From Arthrobacter sp. ov118 (GTDB taxonomy: Bacteria; Actinomycetota; Actinomycetes; Actinomycetales; Micrococcaceae): DNA of 64,000 bases. Each line of letters begins with the position of its first letter. The first letter of the stretch is position 1. The translations under genes and the position numbers were made by a program. This document shows positions 56,990-64,000 of this stretch, piece by piece. The notes under the pieces were generated by a model that was given only the letters and a program-made list of their open reading frames with translations, was not told the DNA's origin and ran no database searches. Location: the NCBI RefSeq assembly GCF_900116495.1, contig NZ_FPAY01000001.1, positions 930,001 through 994,000 on the forward strand. Reading direction: 5' to 3'.

Positions 56990-59811
56990 TTTAGGCCCAG
57001 GTAGATCCTGTCCCGGGTGATGGGCAGCCGGGAGAACCTCACTCCGGTGGCGTTCCGGATGGCATTGGCGAGCGCGGGCGCCACCGGGTTGAACGGGCTT
57101 TCGCTCATGGATTTTGCCCCGAGCGGGCCGAGTTTGTCACTGGTGTCGGCGAAGTACACCTCGCTGCGCGGCACGTCCGCGAAGGTGGGGATGTGGTACT
57201 GCCGCAGGATGTCCGTGGTGACCCGGCCGGCGTCGTCCACCCTGACCTCCTCGTACAGCGCGGCGCCCAGGGCCTGCGCGATGCCGCCTTCGATCTGGCC
57301 GCGGCACTGGCGCGGGTTGACCACGACGCCGGCGTCGGCCGCCTGGACGCTTTGCAGGATCCGCAACTCCCCGGTGCCGGTGTTGACGGCCACGCGGAAC
57401 CCCTGGACATTGAACGCGACCGAACGCGGTGTGCCGCCCCAATGCCCCTCGGCGGCGAGTTCGACGCCGGCCTGCCGGGCGGCGTCGTACAGTTCCGCCA
57501 GCGGCACCCGGGTTCCCTCGCAGATGACCGCGTCATCCTCCAGCACGCAGGCGGAGGCCTGGGTTTGGCCGATGCCGGCGGCGAAGGCGCGGATCCGGAC
57601 GGCCAGGTCGGTGGCGGCGGCCAGGGTCGCTTTGCCGGCCACCACCGTGCCGGAAGATCCGAACGCGCCGGAATCGTGGACCACAAGGTCAGTGTCCGAT
57701 TGCCGGACCGTGATCCGGCCCGCCGTGGTGGACAGCGCGGTGGCCGCGAGCTGGGCGTGGACGGTGGTGGTGCCGTTGCCGAATTCGGCCGTCCCGACGT
57801 CGGCGGCGTACGTCCCGTCCGGCAGGAGCCGGAGCCAGGAGTGGGCGAAGTGGCCGCGTGGCGGGACGGTGTCGATCATGGACAGGGCCGTGCCCTCACC
57901 GATGACCCATCCCGGGCCCAGGCTGTCGAGGCCGGCCGCGCGGCCGCGTTCCAGGCCGCGGGCCAGTGCATCTTCCACCAGCCTGGTGCACTGGTCCAGG
58001 CCGTAGCTGCCGTAGTGGACGTCCTCCTGGGGCTCGTCCCGGGTGGACAGCATGCTGTCGCCCTCGCGGACCATGTTGCGCCGGCGGAACTCCAAGGGGT
58101 CCATGCCGATGCCGGCCGCGAGCTCGTCGAGGCCGGATTCGATGGCGAAGATCATCTGGCTCAGGCCGTAGCCGCGGAAGGCACCGGACGGCACGGTGTT
58201 GGTGTACACGGCGTGGGCGTCCACCTTCTTGTTCTCGCACCGGTACACCCCCAGCGACTCGCCACAGCCGTGGAACATGACCCCGGGCGCATGGTTGCCA
58301 TAGGCGCCGGTGTTGGTGAGCACCTCCAGCTGGAGTGCGGTCAGCCGGCCGTCGCGGCTGGCGCCGGCCTTGAGATGGATGGTGAACGGGTGCCGTGTGG
58401 TGGCGGCAGTGAACTGTTCGGTCCGGGTGAATTCAAGCTGCACGGGGCGGTTGAGCTTCAGGGCGGCCAGCGCCACGACATCCTCGGTCAGCACCTCCTG
58501 CTTGCCGCCAAACCCGCCGCCTACGCGGCCGGCGACCACATGGATCTGCTCTTCCGGCAGGCCGAAGACCCGGCCCAGGGTGCGCCGCACCAGGAACGGG
58601 ACCTGGCTGGACGTGCGGATCTGCAGCCGCCCGTCAGTGTCGAAGGAGGCGATGGACCCATGGGTTTCCAGCGCGGCGTGCTGCACGCGTTGGGTCCGGT
58701 AGGTGTGCTCGTGGATGAAGTCCGCCGCGGCGAAGCCGGCCGCCACATCGCCGAGTTCGGAATGCAGTTCCGCCACGACGTTCCGCTCCGGCCGGCTGAT
58801 GCGGGCTGTGGCGGCGTCCTTGTCCCCGTGGAGGGCAGGGGCGCCGGGCAGCATGGCGTTCTCCGGGGTGAAGACGGCGTCCAGCAGTTCGTAGTCGACT
58901 CGCAACGCCCGCACGCCGGCTTCCGCCGCGGCCACGGTATCGGCGACGACGGCGGCGACCCGCTGGCCGGTGAACCGCACGACGTCGTCAAACACCCGGG
59001 TGTCATCCGGGTCGTCGGTGTGGAGTTCGTGCTGCGCCGTGGAGAACAGCTGCGCCGGGGAGTCCTCGTGGGTGAAGACCGCCTCGACGCCGAGAACCGC
59101 CAGCGCGGCTGCCGCGTCGATCGAGCGGATCCGGGCGTGGGCGTGCGGGGAGCGCAGGAGCTTCATGTGCAGCAGCCCGGGGAGTTCGTCGGCCGGGACG
59201 TCCAGGGTGTAGCGGACCCGGCCCGTGACGACGGCGAGGCTGGCAGGTGCCGGGACGTCGTCGCCGAGCTGGCCGGGGCGCGGACCGGGCTGGCCAACGC
59301 CCGCGATCCCGGATTCCGCCCCCGCGGGGTCCGGGTGTCCTTCCTGGCCGCAAACGGCGTCCGCGATCGCCGTGTACCCCGTGCACCGGCACAGGTTGCC
59401 CTTGAGGTTGCGGGGCAGGTTTGCCCGCTGCTCATCATCGAAGGTCGCGGCCGTCATTACCATCCCTGCGGTGCAGAACCCGCATTGGAAACCCTGCCGG
59501 TCCAGGAACTGTTGCTGCATCGGGTGAAGCGCGGCGCCTCCGGCGGTGCCGGCCAGCCCCTCCACGGTGGTGACTTCCCGGCCCTCGGCGCGGACGGCGG
59601 GATAGATGCAGCTGTGCACCGGCACGCCGTCGACGTGCACCGTGCACGCGCCGCAGTCGCCGGCGTCGCAGCCCTTCTTCACGCCAAGGTTCCCCTGCTC
59701 GCGCAAGTACGTCCGCAGGCACTGGCCTGGACGCGGTGCGGCCTGCGCCGGGACGCCGTTGATCTCCATTGCGCCGTTAATCTCGATTGCGCCGTTAATC
59801 TCGATTGGCAT
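56971..59811 (-). CDS. Xanthine dehydrogenase, fused 2Fe-2S and molybdopterin subunit
   Basis: A 946-residue fusion. Residues ~20-150 bind two 2Fe-2S clusters: Cys-48, -53, -56, -68 (KKGCDAGDCGACTV…SC) and Cys-110, -113, -141, -143 (QCGFCTAGM…CRCTGY). From ~185 on is the molybdenum domain, with VAGRVGGGFGGKQEVL, SGAFRGYGLSQM and GAKSMSESPFNPVAPALANAI, where the Glu is the probable catalytic base. The FAD domain is a separate gene directly upstream. It oxidises hypoxanthine or xanthine to urate. The N-terminus is expanded by an exact 18-base tandem repeat (EINGA motif thrice) and the C-terminal KQRGVT comes from an intergenic repeat. Confidence 0.85.
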   Translation of the reverse strand: MPIEINGAIEINGAMEINGVPAQAAPRPGQCLRTYLREQGNLGVKKGCDAGDCGACTVHVDGVPVHSCIYPAVRAEGREVTTVEGLAGTAGGAALHPMQQQFLDRQGFQCGFCTAGMVMTAATFDDEQRANLPRNLKGNLCRCTGYTAIADAVCGQEGHPDPAGAESGIAGVGQPGPRPGQLGDDVPAPASLAVVTGRVRYTLDVPADELPGLLHMKLLRSPHAHARIRSIDAAAALAVLGVEAVFTHEDSPAQLFSTAQHELHTDDPDDTRVFDDVVRFTGQRVAAVVADTVAAAEAGVRALRVDYELLDAVFTPENAMLPGAPALHGDKDAATARISRPERNVVAELHSELGDVAAGFAAADFIHEHTYRTQRVQHAALETHGSIASFDTDGRLQIRTSSQVPFLVRRTLGRVFGLPEEQIHVVAGRVGGGFGGKQEVLTEDVVALAALKLNRPVQLEFTRTEQFTAATTRHPFTIHLKAGASRDGRLTALQLEVLTNTGAYGNHAPGVMFHGCGESLGVYRCENKKVDAHAVYTNTVPSGAFRGYGLSQMIFAIESGLDELAAGIGMDPLEFRRRNMVREGDSMLSTRDEPQEDVHYGSYGLDQCTRLVEDALARGLERGRAAGLDSLGPGWVIGEGTALSMIDTVPPRGHFAHSWLRLLPDGTYAADVGTAEFGNGTTTVHAQLAATALSTTAGRITVRQSDTDLVVHDSGAFGSSGTVVAGKATLAAATDLAVRIRAFAAGIGQTQASACVLEDDAVICEGTRVPLAELYDAARQAGVELAAEGHWGGTPRSVAFNVQGFRVAVNTGTGELRILQSVQAADAGVVVNPRQCRGQIEGGIAQALGAALYEEVRVDDAGRVTTDILRQYHIPTFADVPRSEVYFADTSDKLGPLGAKSMSESPFNPVAPALANAIRNATGVRFSRLPITRDRIYLGLKQRGVT
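59753..59806 (-). repeat. 18-base tandem repeat at the xanthine dehydrogenase start
   Basis: GCGCCGTTAATCTCGATT occurs twice in exact tandem (59771-59788, 59789-59806), and a third, diverged unit lies at 59753-59770. It encodes repeated EINGA(I/M). The repeat copies the first beta strand of the 2Fe-2S domain. Confidence 0.85.
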
Positions 59812-60756
59812 TCAGGCCCTTTCCGTCGGGGATTCGGCGTACGGGGCCGGCGGCCAGGCACCCGGCGGCCAGAAGTCGCCGGACACTGGTGCCGGGCCTG
59901 AGCCTGCCGGGGCCGTGAGTTCGGCCCGGATTTCCTGGGCCAGCCGGTACGTCATGTCCTTGCGCCAGGCGGGCAGGCCGTGGACGTCGTCGTGGTAAAG
60001 CTGATCGGGGATGGCCGCGTCCAGTGCCTGAGCGAGGGCGTCGGCGGGCGCCTCCGGGGAGGTCAACAGGTGCAGCTGCACGGGGCGCTTGGTGGCGGCG
60101 GTGATGGTCAGGACCAGGCGGGCGTCGGCGTCGAGCCTTCCGATCAGTAGCACCGCGGACCTGCCCAGGTGGCTCAGCGACAACCTGCGGAAGGCCACCC
60201 GGGAGGAGAGCGCCGACGCCGGCAGGCTCACGCTGCGCAGGAGCTCACCGGGAACGAGGCAGTTGGTCCCGTCCCCCGTGACGAGATCCAGCACAGGAAG
60301 CGTGCGGCTGGCACCGCCGGGTCCCAGTATGGTGGCCGTGCCGTCGAGCGCGGCGCAGAGCGAGATCATGGGGCCGGCCGGCAGGGAGGTGCACAGGTTC
60401 CCGCCCACCGTGGACATGTTCCAGACTTTGAAGGAGGCCACGAAGGAGTCGCAGCAGGGGCGGATGAGGTCCAGCCCGGGCCAGTCGCCCGCCCGGTCCC
60501 GGGCGGCCTCCGAGTCCGGGAACGCGTACAGCTGCGCGACGGTGCAGGTAGCCGCGAGTTCGATGCCCGCGGCTGAGACCGCTAGGGGTGTCCAGTCCGT
60601 GGAGCCGAGGTCCAGAAGACGCCGGAGCGGTTCCTTTCCAAACGCGGCGCCTCCATAAGAGAAAAGCACGGTGCCCCCGGCGAGCCAGGCGTCGCCGTCG
60701 CGCCACTCGGCCGGGTCAGCGGTGCGGACCACCTCTTCAACGGTGTTCAGGTCCAA
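59812..60756 (-). CDS. Xanthine dehydrogenase FAD-binding subunit
   Basis: A 314-residue CoxM/XdhB-type flavoprotein: DAWLAGGTVLFSYG (first FAD loop), SFVASFKVWNMSTVGGNLCTSLPAGPMISLCAALDGTATI (the conserved nvaTvGGNl..a.p..D...al segment) and a C-terminal CO-dehydrogenase flavoprotein domain with VAFRRLSLSHLGRSAVLLIGRL. It passes electrons from the iron-sulfur clusters to NAD+. The stop codon (59812) directly abuts the start of the fused subunit gene, and its start overlaps xdhC by 10 bases. Confidence 0.85.
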   Translation of the reverse strand: MDLNTVEEVVRTADPAEWRDGDAWLAGGTVLFSYGGAAFGKEPLRRLLDLGSTDWTPLAVSAAGIELAATCTVAQLYAFPDSEAARDRAGDWPGLDLIRPCCDSFVASFKVWNMSTVGGNLCTSLPAGPMISLCAALDGTATILGPGGASRTLPVLDLVTGDGTNCLVPGELLRSVSLPASALSSRVAFRRLSLSHLGRSAVLLIGRLDADARLVLTITAATKRPVQLHLLTSPEAPADALAQALDAAIPDQLYHDDVHGLPAWRKDMTYRLAQEIRAELTAPAGSGPAPVSGDFWPPGAWPPAPYAESPTERA

Positions 60757-61955
60757 GGGGCCTCCTGACGTACCGGCGCGCCGGCATAGTGGTGGATGGG
60801 GCCAGTGGCATCCTTCAGGGACACGCTGCCCTGCGCCAGCCCGGCGGTCTTGCTCCGGGTGGCCACCAGCTCCGCAATGATGGACACCGCAACCTCTTCC
60901 GGGGTGACGGCGCCGAGATCCAGCCCGATGGGCGAGTGCAGCCGGGCCAGGTCCTCGTCAGCAACGCCGGCGCGGCGCAGTGCCTCGAGCCGCCCACGAT
61001 GACTGCTCCGTGACCCCATGGCACCGACGTAGGCCACGTCCAGGCTAAGCGCGGACTGCAGCAGCGGCACATCAAACTTCGGATCATGCGTGAGCAGGCA
61101 GATAGCCGTTCTGCTGTCGAGGCGGCCGGCCTGCGCCTCCTCCGCCAGATACCGGTGCGGCCAGGCCGCCACTACCTCGTCCGCGGCGCTGAACCTGTCC
61201 TGCCGCGCAAACGCCGGGCGGGCATCGCACAAAGTCACGCGGAAGCCCAGCAGTTTCGCGGCCGGAACGAGTGCCGCACCAAAGTCGTTGGCGCCGAAGA
61301 CCAGCAGGCGCGCCGCGGGCAGCCGGCTCTCGACCAGCAGGGTTACGGGCTCCGGCAGGCAGTCTTCGCGGGCGAGCCGGACCAGTCCGGTGCGGCCCTG
61401 CCTCAGCAGCGGCTCCACCTGGGCTGCCGCCGCCAGCATCAGCGTGCCCGCATCGGCGGGACCGCCGTGGGCCAGGAGCACGGCCAATTCAGCCGACCGC
61501 AGTACCTGGAAGGTCGCCGGGTCAGGAACCACGACGGCGCCGCTCCCCCCGGCATCCACCCTGCGGATCAGCGCCGCCCCGCGGCCCGGATGTCCGGTCA
61601 GGCCGTGCAGGCTGTCCAGCCGCAGCCGGTTGGGCTCCGGCCCCAGGGGCTCGATGTGGATTTCCAGGCCGCCGCCGCAGGTCAATCCGGCGGCAAACGC
61701 GTCCTCGGCGCTGTAGCCGAAGAACTCCCGCCGCGTGCCGCCGTCGCGCATTGCCTCCAGTGCCACCTCCACGACTGTGCCTTCCACGCAACCGCCGGAC
61801 AGGCTGCCCAGCACCTCGCCGGTCTCGGCGACCAACATGGACGTGCCCACGGGTCTGGGCACCGATCCGTCAGCGCCGACCACGGTGGCCACCGCGCAGC
61901 GCTGCCCGGAGGCGGCCGGCCGCCAGGTGCCGAGGAGCGGGAGCAGATCCAACAT
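60747..61955 (-). CDS. xdhC: XdhC-family molybdenum-cofactor insertion factor
   Basis: A 402-residue XdhC/CoxI protein. N-terminal domain: VATVVGADGSVPRPVGTSMLVAETGEVLGSLSGGCVEGTVVE (the GS.pr..G..m.v...G...G.isGGC.E signature) and TCGGGLEIHIEPL. C-terminal Rossmann domain: LLVFGANDFGAALVPAAKLLGFRVTLCDARPAFA, THDPKFDVPLLQSAL, VAYVGAMGSRSSHRGRLEALRR and HSPIGLDLGAVTPEEVAVSIIAELVATRS. It binds and sulfurates Moco and hands it to xanthine dehydrogenase. First gene of the three-gene xdh operon, 17 bases after guaD in the same direction. Confidence 0.92.
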   Translation of the reverse strand: MLDLLPLLGTWRPAASGQRCAVATVVGADGSVPRPVGTSMLVAETGEVLGSLSGGCVEGTVVEVALEAMRDGGTRREFFGYSAEDAFAAGLTCGGGLEIHIEPLGPEPNRLRLDSLHGLTGHPGRGAALIRRVDAGGSGAVVVPDPATFQVLRSAELAVLLAHGGPADAGTLMLAAAAQVEPLLRQGRTGLVRLAREDCLPEPVTLLVESRLPAARLLVFGANDFGAALVPAAKLLGFRVTLCDARPAFARQDRFSAADEVVAAWPHRYLAEEAQAGRLDSRTAICLLTHDPKFDVPLLQSALSLDVAYVGAMGSRSSHRGRLEALRRAGVADEDLARLHSPIGLDLGAVTPEEVAVSIIAELVATRSKTAGLAQGSVSLKDATGPIHHYAGAPVRQEAPWT

Positions 61956-61972
61956 GGCCGCTGTTCCCGGAG

Positions 61973-62467
61973 CTAGTACTTGGTCCGGGACTCGAGCGAG
62001 TTCCAGGCGTTGAAAGGATCCAGGACGGCGAGGGCTTCGGGCCCGGTCAGCTCCAGCCTGCCCACCGGCATGAGCGCCTCGCGCTGGTCATTTTCGAAGT
62101 ATCCGTAGAAAACGGCGTCATCGAACCCTGCGGAGGCGGCGTCATGCCGGTCCGCGGCGAACACCACGCGCGCCACCCGTGCCCACAGCGCGGACGCCAG
62201 GCACATGGGGCACGGCTCGCAGCTGGCGTAGAGCGTGGCGCCGCTGAGATCGAAGGTGCCCAGTTCGCTGCACGCCCGCCGGATGGCCGTGACCTCGGCG
62301 TGCGCGGTGGGATCGTTGGTGGCGGTGACGCGGTTGACGCCGTCGAACGCTTGCCCGTCCGCAGTGACCAGCACTGCGCCGAACGGGCCTCCGCCATTCG
62401 AGACGTTGGCCGTGGCCAGCTCAATGGACCGCGCCAGGTACTTCTTGGCTGTGTCGGTTGTAGGCAT
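61973..62467 (-). CDS. guaD: Guanine deaminase (cytidine-deaminase-fold nucleoside/base deaminase)
   Basis: A 164-residue zinc deaminase. Motifs: GGGPFGAVLV, TAHAEVTAIRRA (zinc His-56, catalytic Glu-58) and ASCEPCPMCLASALWARV (zinc Cys-86, Cys-89), with AFDGVNRVTATNDPT as in Bacillus-type guanine deaminases and a C-terminal region (DPFNAWNSLESRTKY) that closes the partner's active site in the domain-swapped dimer. It makes xanthine from guanine for the xanthine dehydrogenase downstream. ATG 62467 has AAGGGAG upstream. It heads the guaD-xdhC-xdh unit and diverges from uox. Confidence 0.88.
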   Translation of the reverse strand: MPTTDTAKKYLARSIELATANVSNGGGPFGAVLVTADGQAFDGVNRVTATNDPTAHAEVTAIRRACSELGTFDLSGATLYASCEPCPMCLASALWARVARVVFAADRHDAASAGFDDAVFYGYFENDQREALMPVGRLELTGPEALAVLDPFNAWNSLESRTKY

Positions 62468-62899
62468 ACTGCGACTCCCTTGCTGCGGAAGCCGGTTCAC
62501 CGTGACGGGAACGCCAGGGCGGATGCAACGATGACCAGACTTCAGCATGTGCCTTGAAGGTGCGCCTGGTGGACAGCCTCCCCGGGGTCGGGCTGCCCGC
62601 CGCTGGCAAGATCGACAGTAGCACCGGGACGTCCGGCCGGCGCTTGAATTTCGGTGGAAGCCTGGTTTCGTTGTGTGAAATCTCTGTGTCCGGGTCTTCA
62701 CGCTCTGGTGCCCCAACCGCTTGCCCGCCGCCGAACGGGCGGCAGGGCGCGGAACCGGCGGTGAAGTGTCCGCGGCTGCCGCTACGGCCACGAACCCTTT
62801 TTTCAAAAAGTGATGTACACCACCGGCGGGGCAGGCTACGCTTAAGCCCAATTCGTGGCGCAGGTCACGTAACCTGGGAGCAGCAGGCAGGGTCGTAAT
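62468..62899. other. Divergent promoter region between guaD and uricase, no gene recognised
   Basis: The 556-base gap between guaD and uox has open frames on both strands but none with a ribosome site or a recognisable family; its first 350 bases are ordinary G/C-rich DNA. The segment from about 62805 is A/T-richer (TTTTTTCAAAAAGTGATG) and probably holds the uox promoter. Confidence 0.5.
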
Positions 62900-62931
62900 G
62901 AGCTGACATCAACTGATGTCGGCTCTTTTTT
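62900..62931 (+). terminator. Intrinsic-terminator-like hairpin in the uricase leader
   Basis: GAGCTGACATCA (62900-62911) pairs with TGATGTCGGCTC (62914-62925) around a two-base loop, with one T-G wobble or mismatch, and is followed by six T. It lies between the probable promoter and the uox start, with no gene ahead of it in this direction, so it could act as an attenuator. Confidence 0.6.
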
Positions 62932-62947
62932 GTGGGCCGACGGAACA

Positions 62948-63002
62948 AGAAATGCGCGGGAAACCAGCGCTTAATTTCTATGTGGGACTTTGGTGCCACA
63001 TA
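62948..63002 (+). ncRNA. Structured 5' leader of uricase: two adjacent hairpins
   Basis: Hairpin 1: AGAAAT-GCGC (62948-62957) with GCGC-tta-ATTTCT (62967-62979), loop GGGAAACCA. Hairpin 2: TATGTGG (62979-62985) with CCACATA (62996-63002), loop GACTTTGGTG. They follow the terminator-like stem and end 21 bases before the uox ATG. They may be part of a regulatory RNA; no known riboswitch class is recognised. Confidence 0.4.
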
Positions 63003-63023
63003 CCTGAAGTTGGGAACCAGAGC

Positions 63024-63932
63024 ATGAGCAACAAGATCGTCCTCGGCCACAACCAGTACGGCAAAGCGGAAGTCCGGGTCGTCAAGATCACCAGGGACAC
63101 CGACCGCCATGAGATTGAAGATCTGAACGTCACCTCGCAGCTGCGCGGGGACTTTGCAGCCGCCCACCTCGACGGCGACAACAGCCATGTGGTGGCCACG
63201 GACACCCAGAAGAACACCATCTACGCCTTGGCCCGGGAGGGCATCGGCTCCCCCGAGGCCTTCCTGCTGCGACTCGGCAAGCACTTCACCTCGAGCTTCG
63301 ACTGGGTCAGCGGCGGCCGCTGGGCGGCCGAGGCCTACAAATGGGACCGGATCCAGGCCCACGGCGCCGGGCATGACCACTCCTTTGTCCGCAACGGCCA
63401 GGAAGTCCGCACCGCCGTCCTGGTCCGCGACGGCGGCACCGAGCACCTCATCGCCGGGCTCAAGGACCTCACGGTGCTGAAGTCGACCCAGTCCGGCTTC
63501 AGCGGCTTCCCGCGGGACAAGTACACCACCCTCCCGGAAACCGACGAGCGCATCCTCGCCACCGACGTATCCGCCCGCTGGCGCTTCAAGACCGGCACCG
63601 ATTTCGGCACGCTCGACTTCAACAAAAGCTACGACGACGTCAAGAGCCTGTTGCTGGAAGGCTTCAGCGAAAACTACTCCCACGCCCTGCAGCAGACCCT
63701 TTTCGACATGGGCGCCAAGGTCCTGGAAGCCCACACTGAAATCGACGAGATCAAGTTCTCCATGCCCAACAAGCACCACTTCCTCGTTGACCTCTCGCCG
63801 TTTGGCCTCGACAACCCCAACGAGGTCTTCTTCGCCGCCGACCGCCCCTACGGCCTGATCGAGGCCACCGTCCAGCGCGACGACGCCGCTCCCGCTGAAA
63901 TCGCTTGGAACGGGATCGCCGGTTTCTGCTAG
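63024..63932 (+). CDS. uox: Urate oxidase (uricase, cofactor-free)
   Basis: A 302-residue uricase of two tandem T-fold domains. Key segments: VLGHNQYGKAEVRVVKITRDTDRHEIEDLNVTSQLRGDF, VVATDTQKNTIYALAREG (catalytic Thr), FGLDNPNEVFFAADRPYGLIEATVQR and the C-terminal WNGIAGFC. As I recall it, the A. globiformis enzyme has the same length and the same IAGFC end. It oxidises urate to 5-hydroxyisourate, the substrate of UraH. ATG 63024 is chosen because the protein then begins as the family does; the ribosome site (ACCAGAG) is weak. The final 68 bases of the window show no gene start. Confidence 0.95.
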   Translation: MSNKIVLGHNQYGKAEVRVVKITRDTDRHEIEDLNVTSQLRGDFAAAHLDGDNSHVVATDTQKNTIYALAREGIGSPEAFLLRLGKHFTSSFDWVSGGRWAAEAYKWDRIQAHGAGHDHSFVRNGQEVRTAVLVRDGGTEHLIAGLKDLTVLKSTQSGFSGFPRDKYTTLPETDERILATDVSARWRFKTGTDFGTLDFNKSYDDVKSLLLEGFSENYSHALQQTLFDMGAKVLEAHTEIDEIKFSMPNKHHFLVDLSPFGLDNPNEVFFAADRPYGLIEATVQRDDAAPAEIAWNGIAGFC

Positions 63933-64000
63933 GACTCCCGCCTCACCGGGCCTCATGAAGCCTCTCGAATTGTTAGCCAGACACCGTTAGCCGGACACCG

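Noticed and set aside
62554..62898. 114-codon plus-strand frame upstream of uricase
   Set aside because: No ribosome site, no family, and it ends at the terminator-like hairpin; probably non-coding leader and promoter DNA.

Overview
This 64 kb window is high-GC actinobacterial DNA, most likely from the Arthrobacter/Pseudarthrobacter group. The codon-biased, tightly packed operons, the 302-residue uricase that closely resembles what I recall of the Arthrobacter globiformis enzyme, and the mix of catabolic operons each with its own regulator all fit a soil Micrococcaceae genome. All functional calls come from reading the sequence and remembered family motifs; no database search was run.

Layout. 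1-508: 5' part of a beta-propeller-like protein cut by the window edge. 509-1423: scarred DNA with a broken serine-recombinase gene and fused fragments of an ABC transporter gene and an SDR gene whose relatives lie elsewhere in the window. 1424-7889: Amadori-product (fructosamine) locus, with FrlB-like deglycase, FrlD-like kinase, LacI regulator and a CUT1 importer without its own ATPase; two near-identical LacI-type operators precede it. 8034-8945: broken SDR copy with its terminator, and a rhodanese. 9174-17280: operon of three FAD flavoproteins, an SDR, a NIPSNAP protein and an MHS transporter, divergent from an IclR regulator with two operator-like boxes. 17442-18963: the intact SDR divergent from a TetR regulator across a perfect operator palindrome.

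19000-26900 is an accessory defence island. It holds a type II CBASS operon (cyclase, separate E2, separate E1, JAB peptidase, TIR-SAVED effector), a one-TM protein, and a putative PD-(D/E)XK nuclease. A degenerate ~25 bp motif recurs in the same orientation at each boundary (19023, 24238, 25031, 26838), as if these were recombinationally inserted cassettes.

26942-30729: heterodimeric ABC exporter. 30953-31336: VOC protein. 31590-35347: PrpF isomerase plus MatC-like carrier, divergent from a LysR regulator. 35426-39945: polar amino-acid ABC importer with a DadA-like oxidase and an XRE-cupin regulator, preceded by two inverted repeats. 40106-44685: 2-hydroxyacid dehydrogenase, serine beta-lactamase-like protein, two-component system. 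44903-51598: tightly coupled operon of three glycosyltransferases, an ABC exporter and a phosphotransferase of unknown product. 51889-52725: alpha/beta hydrolase.

53090-63932 is largely purine catabolism: uraD-uraH, a MocA-like cytidylyltransferase, xanthine dehydrogenase (fused 2Fe-2S/Mo subunit plus FAD subunit), XdhC, guanine deaminase and uricase. Together they take guanine or xanthine through urate to allantoin. A UDG-like protein, a DUF488 protein and an aldo/keto reductase are interspersed. The uricase leader carries an intrinsic-terminator-like hairpin followed by two more hairpins. No tRNA, rRNA or CRISPR array was recognised.
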